A stretch of 64,000 bases of DNA from positions 1 through 64,000 of the forward strand of contig MGMD01000026.1 of assembly GCA_001796285.1 (NCBI GenBank), written 5' to 3'. Positions 27,364-34,888 of the stretch are shown piece after piece. Source of the stretch: Chlamydiae bacterium RIFCSPLOWO2_12_FULL_45_20 (lineage in GTDB: Bacteria; Chlamydiota; Chlamydiia; Chlamydiales; SM23-39). Every line of letters begins with the position of its first letter. The stretch's first letter is position 1. Both the position numbers and the translations under genes were made by a program. The notes under the pieces were generated by a model that was not told the DNA's origin, did not search any database, and worked only from the letters and a program-made list of their open reading frames with translations.

Positions 27364-28116
27364 TTAGCCTTTCAATGCAACGACTGTTCCATGCCGACCC
27401 GTATCTTTTTCCCTTCTGTAGGAGAAATAATCTTTCAGATGGCACGCGGTACATGTCTCTACAATTTCAATATTTTTGTCTAAGATCCCCAAAGAGCTAA
27501 GCTGAAAACGGCTGAGATCCCAAAAGTTAAAATAGTTGGGCTCCTTTTGAAAGTCCCAAAACTCTTGAGGAAAATCTTGTTTGTAGTTTTTATATTCGGC
27601 GTGATCAGGTCCCAAAGAGGGGGCGATACAGACAATGAGATTCTGGGGTTGCGTTCCTATTTCGCGTTGCATCGCTTCAAGAGTCCTTGCATAGATATTT
27701 TGTACAAGGCCTCGCCAGCCAGCATGGATCACAGCGATGGCTTCATGGACTGGATCGTAAAAGATCGCAGCTTGGCAATCTGCGTGAGTCACTCCTAAAG
27801 CCAGGTTCTTCTCAGTCGTAAAAAGAGCGTCGGCTTGAAAAGTTTTATCCTGGTTTTTAGCTGTCACCCTTACGGCAGTAGTTCCGTGAGTCTGACTTGG
27901 AAAAATTAGTTTTAACGTATCGATTGTTTTTCGAATCAACTCGCGGTTTGCCAGAACACTTTCGTGTGAATCACTTGTCCCGTATCCCACATTCAAGGTG
28001 GCACATTTTCCTTGACTCAAGCCTCCGTGCCGTAAAAAAACCCCATGCTTTATGTGGGGAAAGGGTTGAAGCAGATCAAACTCCAACCACTCGATTTTTG
28101 CTTTATCAAATTCCAT
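27364..28116 (-). CDS. pgeF: PgeF/YfiH-type multicopper-like purine nucleoside phosphorylase
   Basis: A 250-residue protein of the laccase-domain (YfiH/DUF152) family, whose members act as purine nucleoside phosphorylases or remove misincorporated muropeptides (PgeF). The metal-binding motifs are LGVTHADCQAAIFY, AVIHAGWRGLV and the CIAPSLGPDHAEY block that replaces the usual IGPCCYEV. The start is the ATG at 28116, preceded by a G-run (GGGGGGG) as ribosome site. A longer frame to 28206 adds 30 residues with no family match. It leads the rfb genes on the minus strand. Confidence 0.85.
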   Translation of the reverse strand: MEFDKAKIEWLEFDLLQPFPHIKHGVFLRHGGLSQGKCATLNVGYGTSDSHESVLANRELIRKTIDTLKLIFPSQTHGTTAVRVTAKNQDKTFQADALFTTEKNLALGVTHADCQAAIFYDPVHEAIAVIHAGWRGLVQNIYARTLEAMQREIGTQPQNLIVCIAPSLGPDHAEYKNYKQDFPQEFWDFQKEPNYFNFWDLSRFQLSSLGILDKNIEIVETCTACHLKDYFSYRREKDTGRHGTVVALKG

Positions 28117-28235
28117 ACACCCCCCCCTACTTGCATGAGAATGGTTCGCCCGTTTAGAATGGGAAAAGTTCAACGAACCACACTCGTACCATTTTCGGTA
28201 TAACAAATTTAGAATTGATATAATATAGAATATTC

Positions 28236-29159
28236 ATGAAACACGAAGAAAACCCTTCTCGTCTTGGCCTTGGAATTACCATAGCTCTTGTTGCTTACAT
28301 TTTTTTTGTTATTGCAAGCTCCATTGTGTGGAGCTTTAAAAAGCAGTTCCCTACCATCCAGATTATTTTTTTTCTTAGCTTAATCAGCTTGCTGAGCATT
28401 TCCCCAGTTGCTCTTAGAAAAGGGATTAAGCATCTCAAGACGAATCACTTTCCGATCCATCTTTTGCGGGATATTGCGGGGATGCTCAGCTATTTTCTTT
28501 ATTTTGTAGCGATCCGCTACTTAAACCTCACCGACGCAACGACGTTAAACTATACCGCTCCGTTTTTTGTTCCCATTATTTGGTGGATTTGGATGAGGGA
28601 AAAAATCAATCTTCATGTTTGGTGGTCTATTATTATAGGCTTTATGGGGGTTGCGGTGATTCTCAATCCGACAAAGCAGATCTTACAAGAAGGATTTATC
28701 TTTGGCCTCATTGCTGGGATGCTCTCAGCTGTAAGCCTTACTGCAATTCGGGTGTTGAATCTAAAAAAGGAGCCTATGAGCCGAACGCTTTTTTATTTTT
28801 TTCTTTTTGGTACACTCCTTTCAGCCCCTTTTGCAACCATTTACTGGGTGAGCCCAACACCTCTTCAGTGGGCAAAGATCGCGGGAGTTGGGTTTTCTAC
28901 GGTGATTGCACAAATGCTTCTGACTGTCGCATACCGGTATGGAACAGCTTCCTTCCTTTCGCCTCTTGCCTATGCAACGGTGATTTATGCCGGCATCAGC
29001 AGCTGGCTAGTTTTTGGAGTGGCCCCAGGTGTGCGTTCCCTCATCGGAACCATCCTGATCATTACCGGCGGTACTTTGACCTACATTCTCAAAAAGAAAC
29101 CAGAAAAGATCCGAGAAACCTTCGAAATTCCCAATCCCAAAGAGAGGCCGCCTCTTTAA
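28236..29159 (+). CDS. EamA/DMT-family transporter
   Basis: A 307-residue inner-membrane protein of about ten helices arranged as two EamA domains (roughly 15-150 and 165-290). Conserved signs are RDIAGMLSYFLYFVAIRYL followed by TDATTLNYTAPFFVPI at the end of the first repeat, and the equivalent AYRYGTASFLSPLAY in the second. Substrates in the family include metabolites and S-adenosylmethionine; none can be assigned here. A TATAAT at 28219-28224 sits only 12 bases before the ATG, with no clear -35, so the leader would be very short. Confidence 0.85.
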   Translation: MKHEENPSRLGLGITIALVAYIFFVIASSIVWSFKKQFPTIQIIFFLSLISLLSISPVALRKGIKHLKTNHFPIHLLRDIAGMLSYFLYFVAIRYLNLTDATTLNYTAPFFVPIIWWIWMREKINLHVWWSIIIGFMGVAVILNPTKQILQEGFIFGLIAGMLSAVSLTAIRVLNLKKEPMSRTLFYFFLFGTLLSAPFATIYWVSPTPLQWAKIAGVGFSTVIAQMLLTVAYRYGTASFLSPLAYATVIYAGISSWLVFGVAPGVRSLIGTILIITGGTLTYILKKKPEKIRETFEIPNPKERPPL

Positions 29160-29172
29160 GGGTGTCTACAAA
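29159..29172. repeat. Short copy of the argR-upstream inverted repeat end
   Basis: AGGGTGTCTACAAA at 29159-29172 is identical (in inverse orientation) to 34145-34158, the right arm of the inverted repeat before argR. It lies between two convergent genes and contains the TAG stop of the minus-strand one. Confidence 0.5.
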
Positions 29173-29402
29173 TAATTCTCTGCTTCCATGGCCCGCTTGG
29201 CAGCGCTCTTCGTCACTTGCTCGCTATTCTCCATGGACCGTTTGGCTGCACTTTTGCGCTCCTCACGTTTTTGAGGAGCGGGCGCCTCTAGCTTCCGTTC
29301 CGTTTCGAACGGGTGAACCACATTCCCTTCAGCAATATCCTTCCTGGGGCTTTGTCCTGAAAGACAGAATAATGCAAGAACACAACAAACTTTTTTTAAC
29401 AT
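29166..29402 (-). CDS. Small exported Lys/Glu-rich protein
   Basis: A 78-residue protein that starts with a signal-like segment (MLKKVCCVLALFCLSGQS) and continues as a charged, Ala/Lys/Glu-rich tail with an imperfect duplicate, KSAAKRSME and KSAAKRAME. The start is chosen from a strong TAGGAGGT, six bases before this ATG (an ATG one codon upstream is closer than usual). I recognise no family. The cysteine before LSGQS is not in a standard lipobox, so secretion by the general pathway is more likely than lipid anchoring. It is convergent with the EamA transporter. Confidence 0.6.
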   Translation of the reverse strand: MLKKVCCVLALFCLSGQSPRKDIAEGNVVHPFETERKLEAPAPQKREERKSAAKRSMENSEQVTKSAAKRAMEAENYL

Positions 29403-29513
29403 CATATACCTCCTACCCGAACCTGCAAAGTACCGAAGTAAGCATACAAAATTCAACATATTTTTTGAACAATATCAAAAAAAGAGAAAGGCAGTACACT
29501 AGATCTCTTAACA

Positions 29514-30389
29514 ATGAAAAAAGTTCTCATTCTTTTAGCGCTCTTTTTTTTCTCCTTGAGCTTAGGCAAAAGTGTCTACTGGCTTAAAGATGGTTTTTCT
29601 TTTCGGCGTATCCATAGCTTGACACGACAAGATGACTTAGGTTTGGATGACTCCGTCCACAATGCCCTATCCCAGACATTTTATTATTTGGGACGAGGAA
29701 GGCAATGCTTTGCCTTTGCAAGTGAAGACGGAAAGTACGTTCTCAAGTTTCCGAGAACAGACATTTATTCCACTCCATTTTGGGCTCGTGTCCTTCCCGT
29801 GCCAACGTACCGAACTCGCCTAGAAAGCGCCCACAAAGAGCGGGAACGTTTGTTAAGAAATAGCTTTCAGCTCTCTTTTCACTTCTTACAAGAAGAGACA
29901 GGTCTCATCGCTGTGCATCTGGGGCAAACTGAAAAAGACTCTAGAATGCTCACTGTGGTTGATGCTGCTGGGTCAACCCATAGGTTTCCTCTTTATAAAA
30001 CCTCCTTTGTCTTACAATTTAAATACCCTCTATTGATCCCAGCCTTTTCCAAAGCCCTTGAAAAAGGAGATCAAGAAGGGGCTCAAAAAATTCTCGATGC
30101 ACTCATCGATGTGATCGTGATGAGAGCAAAGCAGGGCATTTTGAATCGAGACCGTTCCTTCCTTCGAAATTATGGCTATGATGGAAGACAAGCCTATCAA
30201 ATAGATATTGGCAGCTTTTTTACCAATGACCAATTAGAAGAAACAGCTGTCTACCAAAAGTCCATTCAAGACTCGATAGACCCCATTCAAGAATGGCTCC
30301 AAGAAAAGGCCCCCGCCATGCTACCTCGTTTAAAACAAAGAGTAGATACTGAATTAAACAATAAACTTGCATCACTCAAAGACTGTTAA
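29514..30389 (+). CDS. Exported kinase-like protein (degenerate kinase fold)
   Basis: A 291-residue protein with an N-terminal signal peptide (MKKVLILLALFFFSLSLGKS). The mature part shows kinase-like elements: LGRGRQCFAFASEDGKYVLKF (residues about 59-79; Gly loop and the Lys strand), HKERERLL as a possible alpha-C helix, and GILNRDRSFLRNYG followed by YQIDIGSFF near 205-235, which resemble the catalytic loop (RD...N) and the DFG motif (DIG). The spacing within the catalytic loop is one residue longer than canonical, so activity is uncertain. A chlamydial lineage-specific secreted family is the likely identity. The evidence is motif reading only. Confidence 0.5.
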   Translation: MKKVLILLALFFFSLSLGKSVYWLKDGFSFRRIHSLTRQDDLGLDDSVHNALSQTFYYLGRGRQCFAFASEDGKYVLKFPRTDIYSTPFWARVLPVPTYRTRLESAHKERERLLRNSFQLSFHFLQEETGLIAVHLGQTEKDSRMLTVVDAAGSTHRFPLYKTSFVLQFKYPLLIPAFSKALEKGDQEGAQKILDALIDVIVMRAKQGILNRDRSFLRNYGYDGRQAYQIDIGSFFTNDQLEETAVYQKSIQDSIDPIQEWLQEKAPAMLPRLKQRVDTELNNKLASLKDC

Positions 30390-30457
30390 CGGAATTAGTT
30401 TCAGTCGATTTTTCGGTTCTTTTGAGCCAAATTTCGAGCGGTAACCTGCCTTGTGCT

Positions 30458-30488
30458 GTAATACCATTTGCGAGAAATAAATTCATAA
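30458..30488. repeat. 31-bp intergenic repeat, copy 1
   Basis: The 31 bases from GTAATACCATTTGCG to ATTCATAA are identical to 42327-42357. This copy lies upstream of the DnaK-like gene. No function is apparent, and the 131-bp gap holds nothing else beyond an AT-rich promoter-like stretch (TATAATATAT near 30491). Confidence 0.85.
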
Positions 30489-30520
30489 TTTATAATATAT
30501 TTATTAATATAGTATGTTTT

Positions 30521-32260
30521 ATGAATTCTATTAAATTAAATAAATTATTTTATCCATTCCCGCTTGCCAAAGAATATTTTAAAGCGGCCTCTGAAACGGC
30601 AGAATGGAAAGGTAGAATAGTTCATGTCATTGTCGGAATTTTTGAATACCTCTTTTCTTTTTTTGATAATGCTCTTTTTAAAAGATTTCCCGCTCCAATC
30701 AACCAGACTTCAAAGGCAGAAAATTTACCCCCTATCAGAAAAAAAGGTAGAAACATCATAGGCATCGATTTAGGCACCACAAATTCCTGCGTTGCGATTG
30801 TGAAAAATGGGGTGGTTGAGGTGATTCCTTCTGAAGAAGGGGATCGAACAATCCCCTCAATAATTGCCTATAAGGGTGATCAAAGGCTTGTTGGTGCGCA
30901 AGCAAAAGCACAGGCTGAGAAAAATCCATCCTCTACTCTCTATTCGACAAAGCGATTTATGGGCCGCAAATATGAGGAAGTAGCTACGGAAGCTTCAGGG
31001 CAAGCATACAAGGTGATCAAAAATGAAAACGACGAACCTGTTTTTGAAATCAATGGACAAATCATTACTCCAGAAGCCGCTGGAGCGCAAATCCTTGCTA
31101 AAATAAAAAGCATCGCAGGAAAATACCTTGGCGAAGAGGTGAGGCAGGCAGTCATTACTGTTCCAGCCTATTTTAATGATGCACAACGCCAAGCGACCCG
31201 TAAAGCAGGTCAAATAGCTGGACTGGACGTTTTGAAAATGATCACAGAACCAACGGCAGCTTCACTTGCCTATGGAATCGATAAAACAAGCAAAGACCAG
31301 AATGTTGTCGTCTATGATCTTGGCGGAGGAACATTGGACGTGTCCATTCTGAATATCGCTGATGGGATTTTTGAAGTACGCTCGACGAATGGAGATACTC
31401 ACCTGGGAGGAGATGATTTTGACCATGCCATCGTTCATTGGATGGTTACAGAGTTCAAAAAACACAAGCAAGTGGATCTTTCCCTAAATAAAGTTGCAAT
31501 GGAAAGACTGAGAGATGCAGCTGTGAAAGCTAAGATTGAACTTTCAAACTTTGATACTACCCACATTGATCTTTCCTCTATTATAACTGACTCAAATGGG
31601 CCTAAAAATCTTTCCCTTACACTCTCTAGAAACAAACTCGAAGAGATTTGTCGAACCCTGATTGAACGCACCTTAGAACCTTGCCGCAAAGCGTTAGCTG
31701 ACGCCAAGCTCTTACCAACGGATATCGATCAAGTCATTCTAGTCGGAGGAATGACCAGAATGCCAGCCATTCAAGGAGCTGTCAAAGATTTTTTTGATAG
31801 ATCTCCAAGCATCCATGTAAATCCCGATGAAGCTGTAGCCATTGGCGCGGCCATTCAAGGGGCGGTGATCGGAGGAGATATAGACAATGTAGTCCTCATA
31901 GATGTCACCCCTCTTACTTTAGGCATTGAAGTACAAGGAGGCCTCTTAACACCCCTCATCAATAGAAACACCTCCATCCCCGTTCAAAAATCGATGATTT
32001 TTAGCACGACAACAGATAATCAATCCAAAGTAGAACTCCAAGTTTTCCAGGGGGAAAAACCGAGAGCTCAGGAGAATAAAAAAATCGGAACATTGCTATT
32101 AGATGTGATGCCCGCTCCTCAAGGTGTACCTAAGATTAAAGTAACTTTCTGTATCAACGGAGATGGTATGTTAGAAGTAACAGCTGCAGATCTGCAAACT
32201 GGGAAAAAAGAAAAGATTAAAGTTAGATCGAAGTCACATCTACCGAAAGAAGAACTTTAG
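30521..32260 (+). CDS. DnaK/Hsp70 paralogue without lid domain
   Basis: A 579-residue Hsp70-family protein. Residues about 80-460 form a complete ATPase domain (IIGIDLGTTNSCVAIV, FNDAQRQATRKAGQIAGL, VYDLGGGTLDVSIL, LVGGMTRMPAIQ), followed by a full beta-sandwich substrate domain (LTLGIEVQGGLLTPLI, LQVFQGEKPRAQEN). The protein ends at what is about residue 504 in E. coli DnaK, so the helical lid is missing. A 75-residue N-terminal extension with a hydrophobic stretch (HVIVGIFEYLFSFFDN) is unique. I start at ATG 30521 because the upstream frame crosses the intergenic repeat. No grpE or dnaJ is adjacent, so this is not the main dnaK locus. Confidence 0.85.
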   Translation: MNSIKLNKLFYPFPLAKEYFKAASETAEWKGRIVHVIVGIFEYLFSFFDNALFKRFPAPINQTSKAENLPPIRKKGRNIIGIDLGTTNSCVAIVKNGVVEVIPSEEGDRTIPSIIAYKGDQRLVGAQAKAQAEKNPSSTLYSTKRFMGRKYEEVATEASGQAYKVIKNENDEPVFEINGQIITPEAAGAQILAKIKSIAGKYLGEEVRQAVITVPAYFNDAQRQATRKAGQIAGLDVLKMITEPTAASLAYGIDKTSKDQNVVVYDLGGGTLDVSILNIADGIFEVRSTNGDTHLGGDDFDHAIVHWMVTEFKKHKQVDLSLNKVAMERLRDAAVKAKIELSNFDTTHIDLSSIITDSNGPKNLSLTLSRNKLEEICRTLIERTLEPCRKALADAKLLPTDIDQVILVGGMTRMPAIQGAVKDFFDRSPSIHVNPDEAVAIGAAIQGAVIGGDIDNVVLIDVTPLTLGIEVQGGLLTPLINRNTSIPVQKSMIFSTTTDNQSKVELQVFQGEKPRAQENKKIGTLLLDVMPAPQGVPKIKVTFCINGDGMLEVTAADLQTGKKEKIKVRSKSHLPKEEL

Positions 32261-32278
32261 AGCAAGAGGCGAACCACG

Positions 32279-32294
32279 TGGGTCAGCTGACCCA
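32279..32294. other. Perfect 16-bp palindrome between convergent genes
   Basis: TGGGTCAGCTGACCCA occupies the 42-bp gap between the stops of the DnaK-like gene and the EamA gene. It could help end transcription in both directions, but there is no T-run on either side. Confidence 0.4.
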
Positions 32295-32302
32295 ACAGTT
32301 TC

Positions 32303-33211
32303 TTAGGCTGCGGCTCGTTGTTCTTTTTTGGAGCGATATAAGATGTACAGATTACTCCCCACAATAACTGCAGCTCCAACGAGCTTATGGCTTTCTGGGG
32401 CGCGATCCCACCACAAATAATCCAAAGCGACAACCCAAAAAAAAGTCGAATAGTCCATCGAAGCCAGGGTCGATCCTTGCGCAAAGCGAAGAGAATGAGC
32501 AATGAGGTATTGCCCGGCTGCTGTAATGGCGCCAACTACAGCAAAAAATCCCCAGTCATGCCAAGACACAGACTGCCATGGCCACATCCCTAGCAAAAGG
32601 GGAAAAGTGACGAGGATCATCATGATATTGGGGTAGATAGCGATGGCAAGACTATGTTCAGTAGCCGCTAAACGCCTCATGAGAATCTTATTCAGGCTCC
32701 CCAAAAATGTCCCCAAAAGGACAATTAACCCTGCCGTTTCCAACACACCGCTACTGGGACGCATCGCAACCATAACACCGACCATCCCAATCCCCATAGC
32801 AATCCACTTTTCTAAAACGACCCGCTCCTTCAAAATCACCGCGCTCAAAAGGATCATAAAAAAAGAAGAGGTATAAGCCAGGGTGTAAATAGTGGTCAAT
32901 GAAGCTCGGCTAAAAGCCCACATAAAACAATAAGTATACGCAAGATTGACCGCCAGACGAACCAAATGCCTTTGGGGGTGCTCTGTATGAAAAATCTCCC
33001 TTGCCCCCCCTTGTACCAAGACAGCAATGAGCAAGGGAATCAGGCGGGTCAACGCCCTTAAAAAGGTCGTTTGGGGAACGCTATATGTCCCCATCAGTTG
33101 TTTTAAAAACGCATCAGATAGCACATAAAGTGCAAGCCCACCCATCATCATCAGGATGCCCAAAGTAGCTTTATTGTGGTGCTTTCTCGAATCAGAAACA
33201 GTCGACGCCAT
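32303..33211 (-). CDS. EamA/DMT-family transporter
   Basis: A 302-residue membrane protein with ten predicted helices in two EamA repeats. The first repeat contains LALYVLSDAFLKQLMGTYS and the second GSLNKILMRRLAATE and ALDYLWWDRAPESHKLVGAA. It differs clearly from the transporter at 28236 and is closer in style to the RhaT/YdcZ-like subgroup of solute carriers. The substrate is unknown. It is transcribed toward the DnaK-like gene. Confidence 0.85.
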   Translation of the reverse strand: MASTVSDSRKHHNKATLGILMMMGGLALYVLSDAFLKQLMGTYSVPQTTFLRALTRLIPLLIAVLVQGGAREIFHTEHPQRHLVRLAVNLAYTYCFMWAFSRASLTTIYTLAYTSSFFMILLSAVILKERVVLEKWIAMGIGMVGVMVAMRPSSGVLETAGLIVLLGTFLGSLNKILMRRLAATEHSLAIAIYPNIMMILVTFPLLLGMWPWQSVSWHDWGFFAVVGAITAAGQYLIAHSLRFAQGSTLASMDYSTFFWVVALDYLWWDRAPESHKLVGAAVIVGSNLYILYRSKKEQRAAA

Positions 33212-33258
33212 CAGACGTTCTCCTAAAAAATACCAGTATAGCGGCGGTGGAAGTAAAA

Positions 33259-34041
33259 TTATATCTCAAAAATTGTTCTTGAATGGATCGTTTCAGCTAT
33301 TTGAAGGTCGAGTTCCGTCGTGATTTTTATATTTTTTTCATCTCCCTGGACGAAGAAAACCCTTTGCCCTAACGCTAATACAAGCTGGCAGTCATCGCTT
33401 GCATTTGCAATTTTTTTTTCTTGCGCTTTTTTATGCGCTTCGAGAATGAGAGCGTAAGAGAAGGTTTGAGGTGTTTGTCCCCTGAGCAGTGCCGTTCTAG
33501 GAGGAATCGAGTCAATGGTTTCCCCATCCGATGAATGGACAAGGGTATCTACCGATGAAACGCAAGTATTCACCGCCCCATACTGCATAGCCCCTAAAAT
33601 ATTTTGCCGTAGAATTTCCTCTGTGACAAAGGGACGCACAGCATCATGAATGAGAACGATATCAGGCTTTTTTGTGAAGGATTGCAGGCCTATCAAAGAG
33701 GAGTCTTGTCGAGTTTTCCCACCAGAAACGACTCGTACAAAATCAGGAAGATCGGGAATGTTCACCCATTCAGGATGGCAAACGAGCACAATCTCTTCAA
33801 AAAATCCTGATTGAATAAAAGTCTCAAGGGGGTGGTAAAACACCTTTTTCCCGCAAAGCAGCAAGAACTGTTTGGGAACTTCGCAGCCAAAGCGAACCCC
33901 AGATCCACCCATGAGAAGGGTCGCTCCGACGCTTTGCGAGTCTGTCCACAAATCTGGTTTCACTGGATATTTCTCCAATACTTGGAGGAGTATATACAAA
34001 GCCGATATTTTTTGCGCTTTGACGCAGCCAGAAGTTATCAA
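33259..34041 (-). CDS. ispD: 2-C-methyl-D-erythritol 4-phosphate cytidylyltransferase
   Basis: IspD adds CMP to MEP in the non-mevalonate isoprenoid pathway. The nucleotide-binding loop is LLMGGSGVRFG with PKQFLLLCGKKVF downstream, and further family blocks are SGFFEEIVLVCHPEW, VLIHDAVRPFV, and GQTPQTFSY. Typical proteins begin about ten residues before the loop, whereas this frame has about 42. A GTG at 33963, with GGAGA nine bases upstream, would give a protein of usual length and may be the true start. IspA, also in the window, uses products of the same pathway. Confidence 0.9.
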   Translation of the reverse strand: MITSGCVKAQKISALYILLQVLEKYPVKPDLWTDSQSVGATLLMGGSGVRFGCEVPKQFLLLCGKKVFYHPLETFIQSGFFEEIVLVCHPEWVNIPDLPDFVRVVSGGKTRQDSSLIGLQSFTKKPDIVLIHDAVRPFVTEEILRQNILGAMQYGAVNTCVSSVDTLVHSSDGETIDSIPPRTALLRGQTPQTFSYALILEAHKKAQEKKIANASDDCQLVLALGQRVFFVQGDEKNIKITTELDLQIAETIHSRTIFEI

Positions 34042-34081
34042 TAAAATTTTAAGCGACTATAAATCGCTTTTCTGATAATCA

Positions 34082-34159
34082 GAGGGTATCTGCAAAGAAG
34101 TGGTTCGTCAATCTTTGGGACTATTTTAATTGACAGAATTTTACTTTGTAGACACCCTC
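34082..34159. repeat. 78-bp imperfect inverted repeat upstream of argR
   Basis: GAGGGTATCTGCAAAG (34082-34097) faces CTTTGTAGACACCCTC (34144-34159), 14 of 16 matching. Further inward GTCAAT and ATTGAC also pair at equal distance. It lies in a divergent gene gap, where a terminator is not expected, so a small mobile (MITE-like) or regulatory element is more likely. One end recurs at 29159-29172. Confidence 0.6.
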
Positions 34160-34166
34160 CAAGAGT

Positions 34167-34625
34167 ATGGGAAAAAAAACTGACCCTTTGATTGAGGCTC
34201 TCCGAACCCTTCTTCTAGAAAGAAAGGCCACAAGCCAAGAAGGGATTTGTGCTGAGCTAGAAAAATTGGGCTACTCAGTGAATCAAACCAGGATATCCCG
34301 TCTTTTGAGAAAAGTGGGCGCTGTAAAAACGATCAACCAGTCGGGAAAAATAACTTACCTTCTCCCTCGAGAACCGTCTCCTCCTTTTCTCGATGCTCCG
34401 ATACGGAATTTGATTATAAGTATCGACATCAACGAAACCCTCGTCATCATCTTGACAAGCCCAGGCTCCGCTTCTATGATTGCCCGTATGCTGGACTATA
34501 GTCCCTTTTCTGATGATATTTTAGGATCCATAGCGGGTGACGATACGATCTTTTTGGCTCCTAAAAAAATTCATAATCTTAAGAATCTCAAAAAACAAAT
34601 TTCTTCTTTTTTGCGCCAAGGTTGA
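34167..34625 (+). CDS. argR: Arginine repressor family regulator
   Basis: A 152-residue ArgR-family protein. The N-terminal winged-helix domain (residues about 1-70) has the recognition helix SVNQTRISRLLRKVGAVK. The C-terminal domain carries the arginine-binding and hexamer-forming section (SPGSASMIARMLDYS and the GSIAGDDTIFLAP turn with its Asp pair, which contacts arginine). In chlamydiae ArgR controls arginine transport. No arginine genes are nearby. Immediately downstream is the DnaA-box-rich gap. Confidence 0.92.
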   Translation: MGKKTDPLIEALRTLLLERKATSQEGICAELEKLGYSVNQTRISRLLRKVGAVKTINQSGKITYLLPREPSPPFLDAPIRNLIISIDINETLVIILTSPGSASMIARMLDYSPFSDDILGSIAGDDTIFLAPKKIHNLKNLKKQISSFLRQG

Positions 34626-34888
34626 TCTGTTGATAACTTTGTTTACAAGCTGTCAACAATTTGTGCACATCTTTTTTTTGTTGAAAAGAGAAGTGTTTTC
34701 AACAAGCCGCTAACAAGTTTTGAACAGCTTTTTTTGAATCACGTTCAGTAGATACTCCTCTTGCCCCAAAAATGTAGACATTCGAGTTATCAACATTTCC
34801 ACAAAAACAAAAGAAGAGGAATACTTTATCTATAGATAAATATTCTTACTTTCTAAATGTGGAAACTTAGGTTACACTACACAAGTGC
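34626..34888. other. Candidate replication origin (DnaA-box-like cluster)
   Basis: This 263-bp gap holds at least six 9-mers within one mismatch of the DnaA box TTWTNCACA or its TTWTCAACA variant. They are TTATCAACA at 34628-34636 (minus) and 34787-34795 (plus), TTTTCAACA at 34679-34687 (minus) and 34696-34704 (plus), ATTTCCACA at 34795-34803, and GTTTCCACA at 34858-34866 (minus). Weaker copies are at 34661 and 34718. An AT-rich stretch (34820-34857) with a 16-bp palindrome could be the unwinding element. No ORF of note is present. Confidence 0.5.
34825..34840. promoter_or_regulatory. Perfect AT-rich 16-bp palindrome
   Basis: TTTATCTATAGATAAA is fully self-complementary and lies 48 bp before the hexapeptide transferase start. 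It could be a repressor operator for that gene or part of the unwinding region of the candidate origin. Confidence 0.4.

Noticed and set aside
30422-30520. Longer N terminus of the DnaK-like protein from a TTG
   Set aside because: The 33 codons run through the 31-bp repeat and an AT-rich promoter-like stretch; ATG 30521 is more likely.
34130-34135. TTGACA as a -35 box for argR
   Set aside because: No -10-like hexamer at 16-18 bases downstream; the site is part of the inverted repeat.
34678-34705. Inverted repeat after argR as a terminator
   Set aside because: The stem is AT-rich (TTGTTGAAAA/TTTTCAACAA) with no T-run after it; two facing DnaA-box-like sites explain it better.
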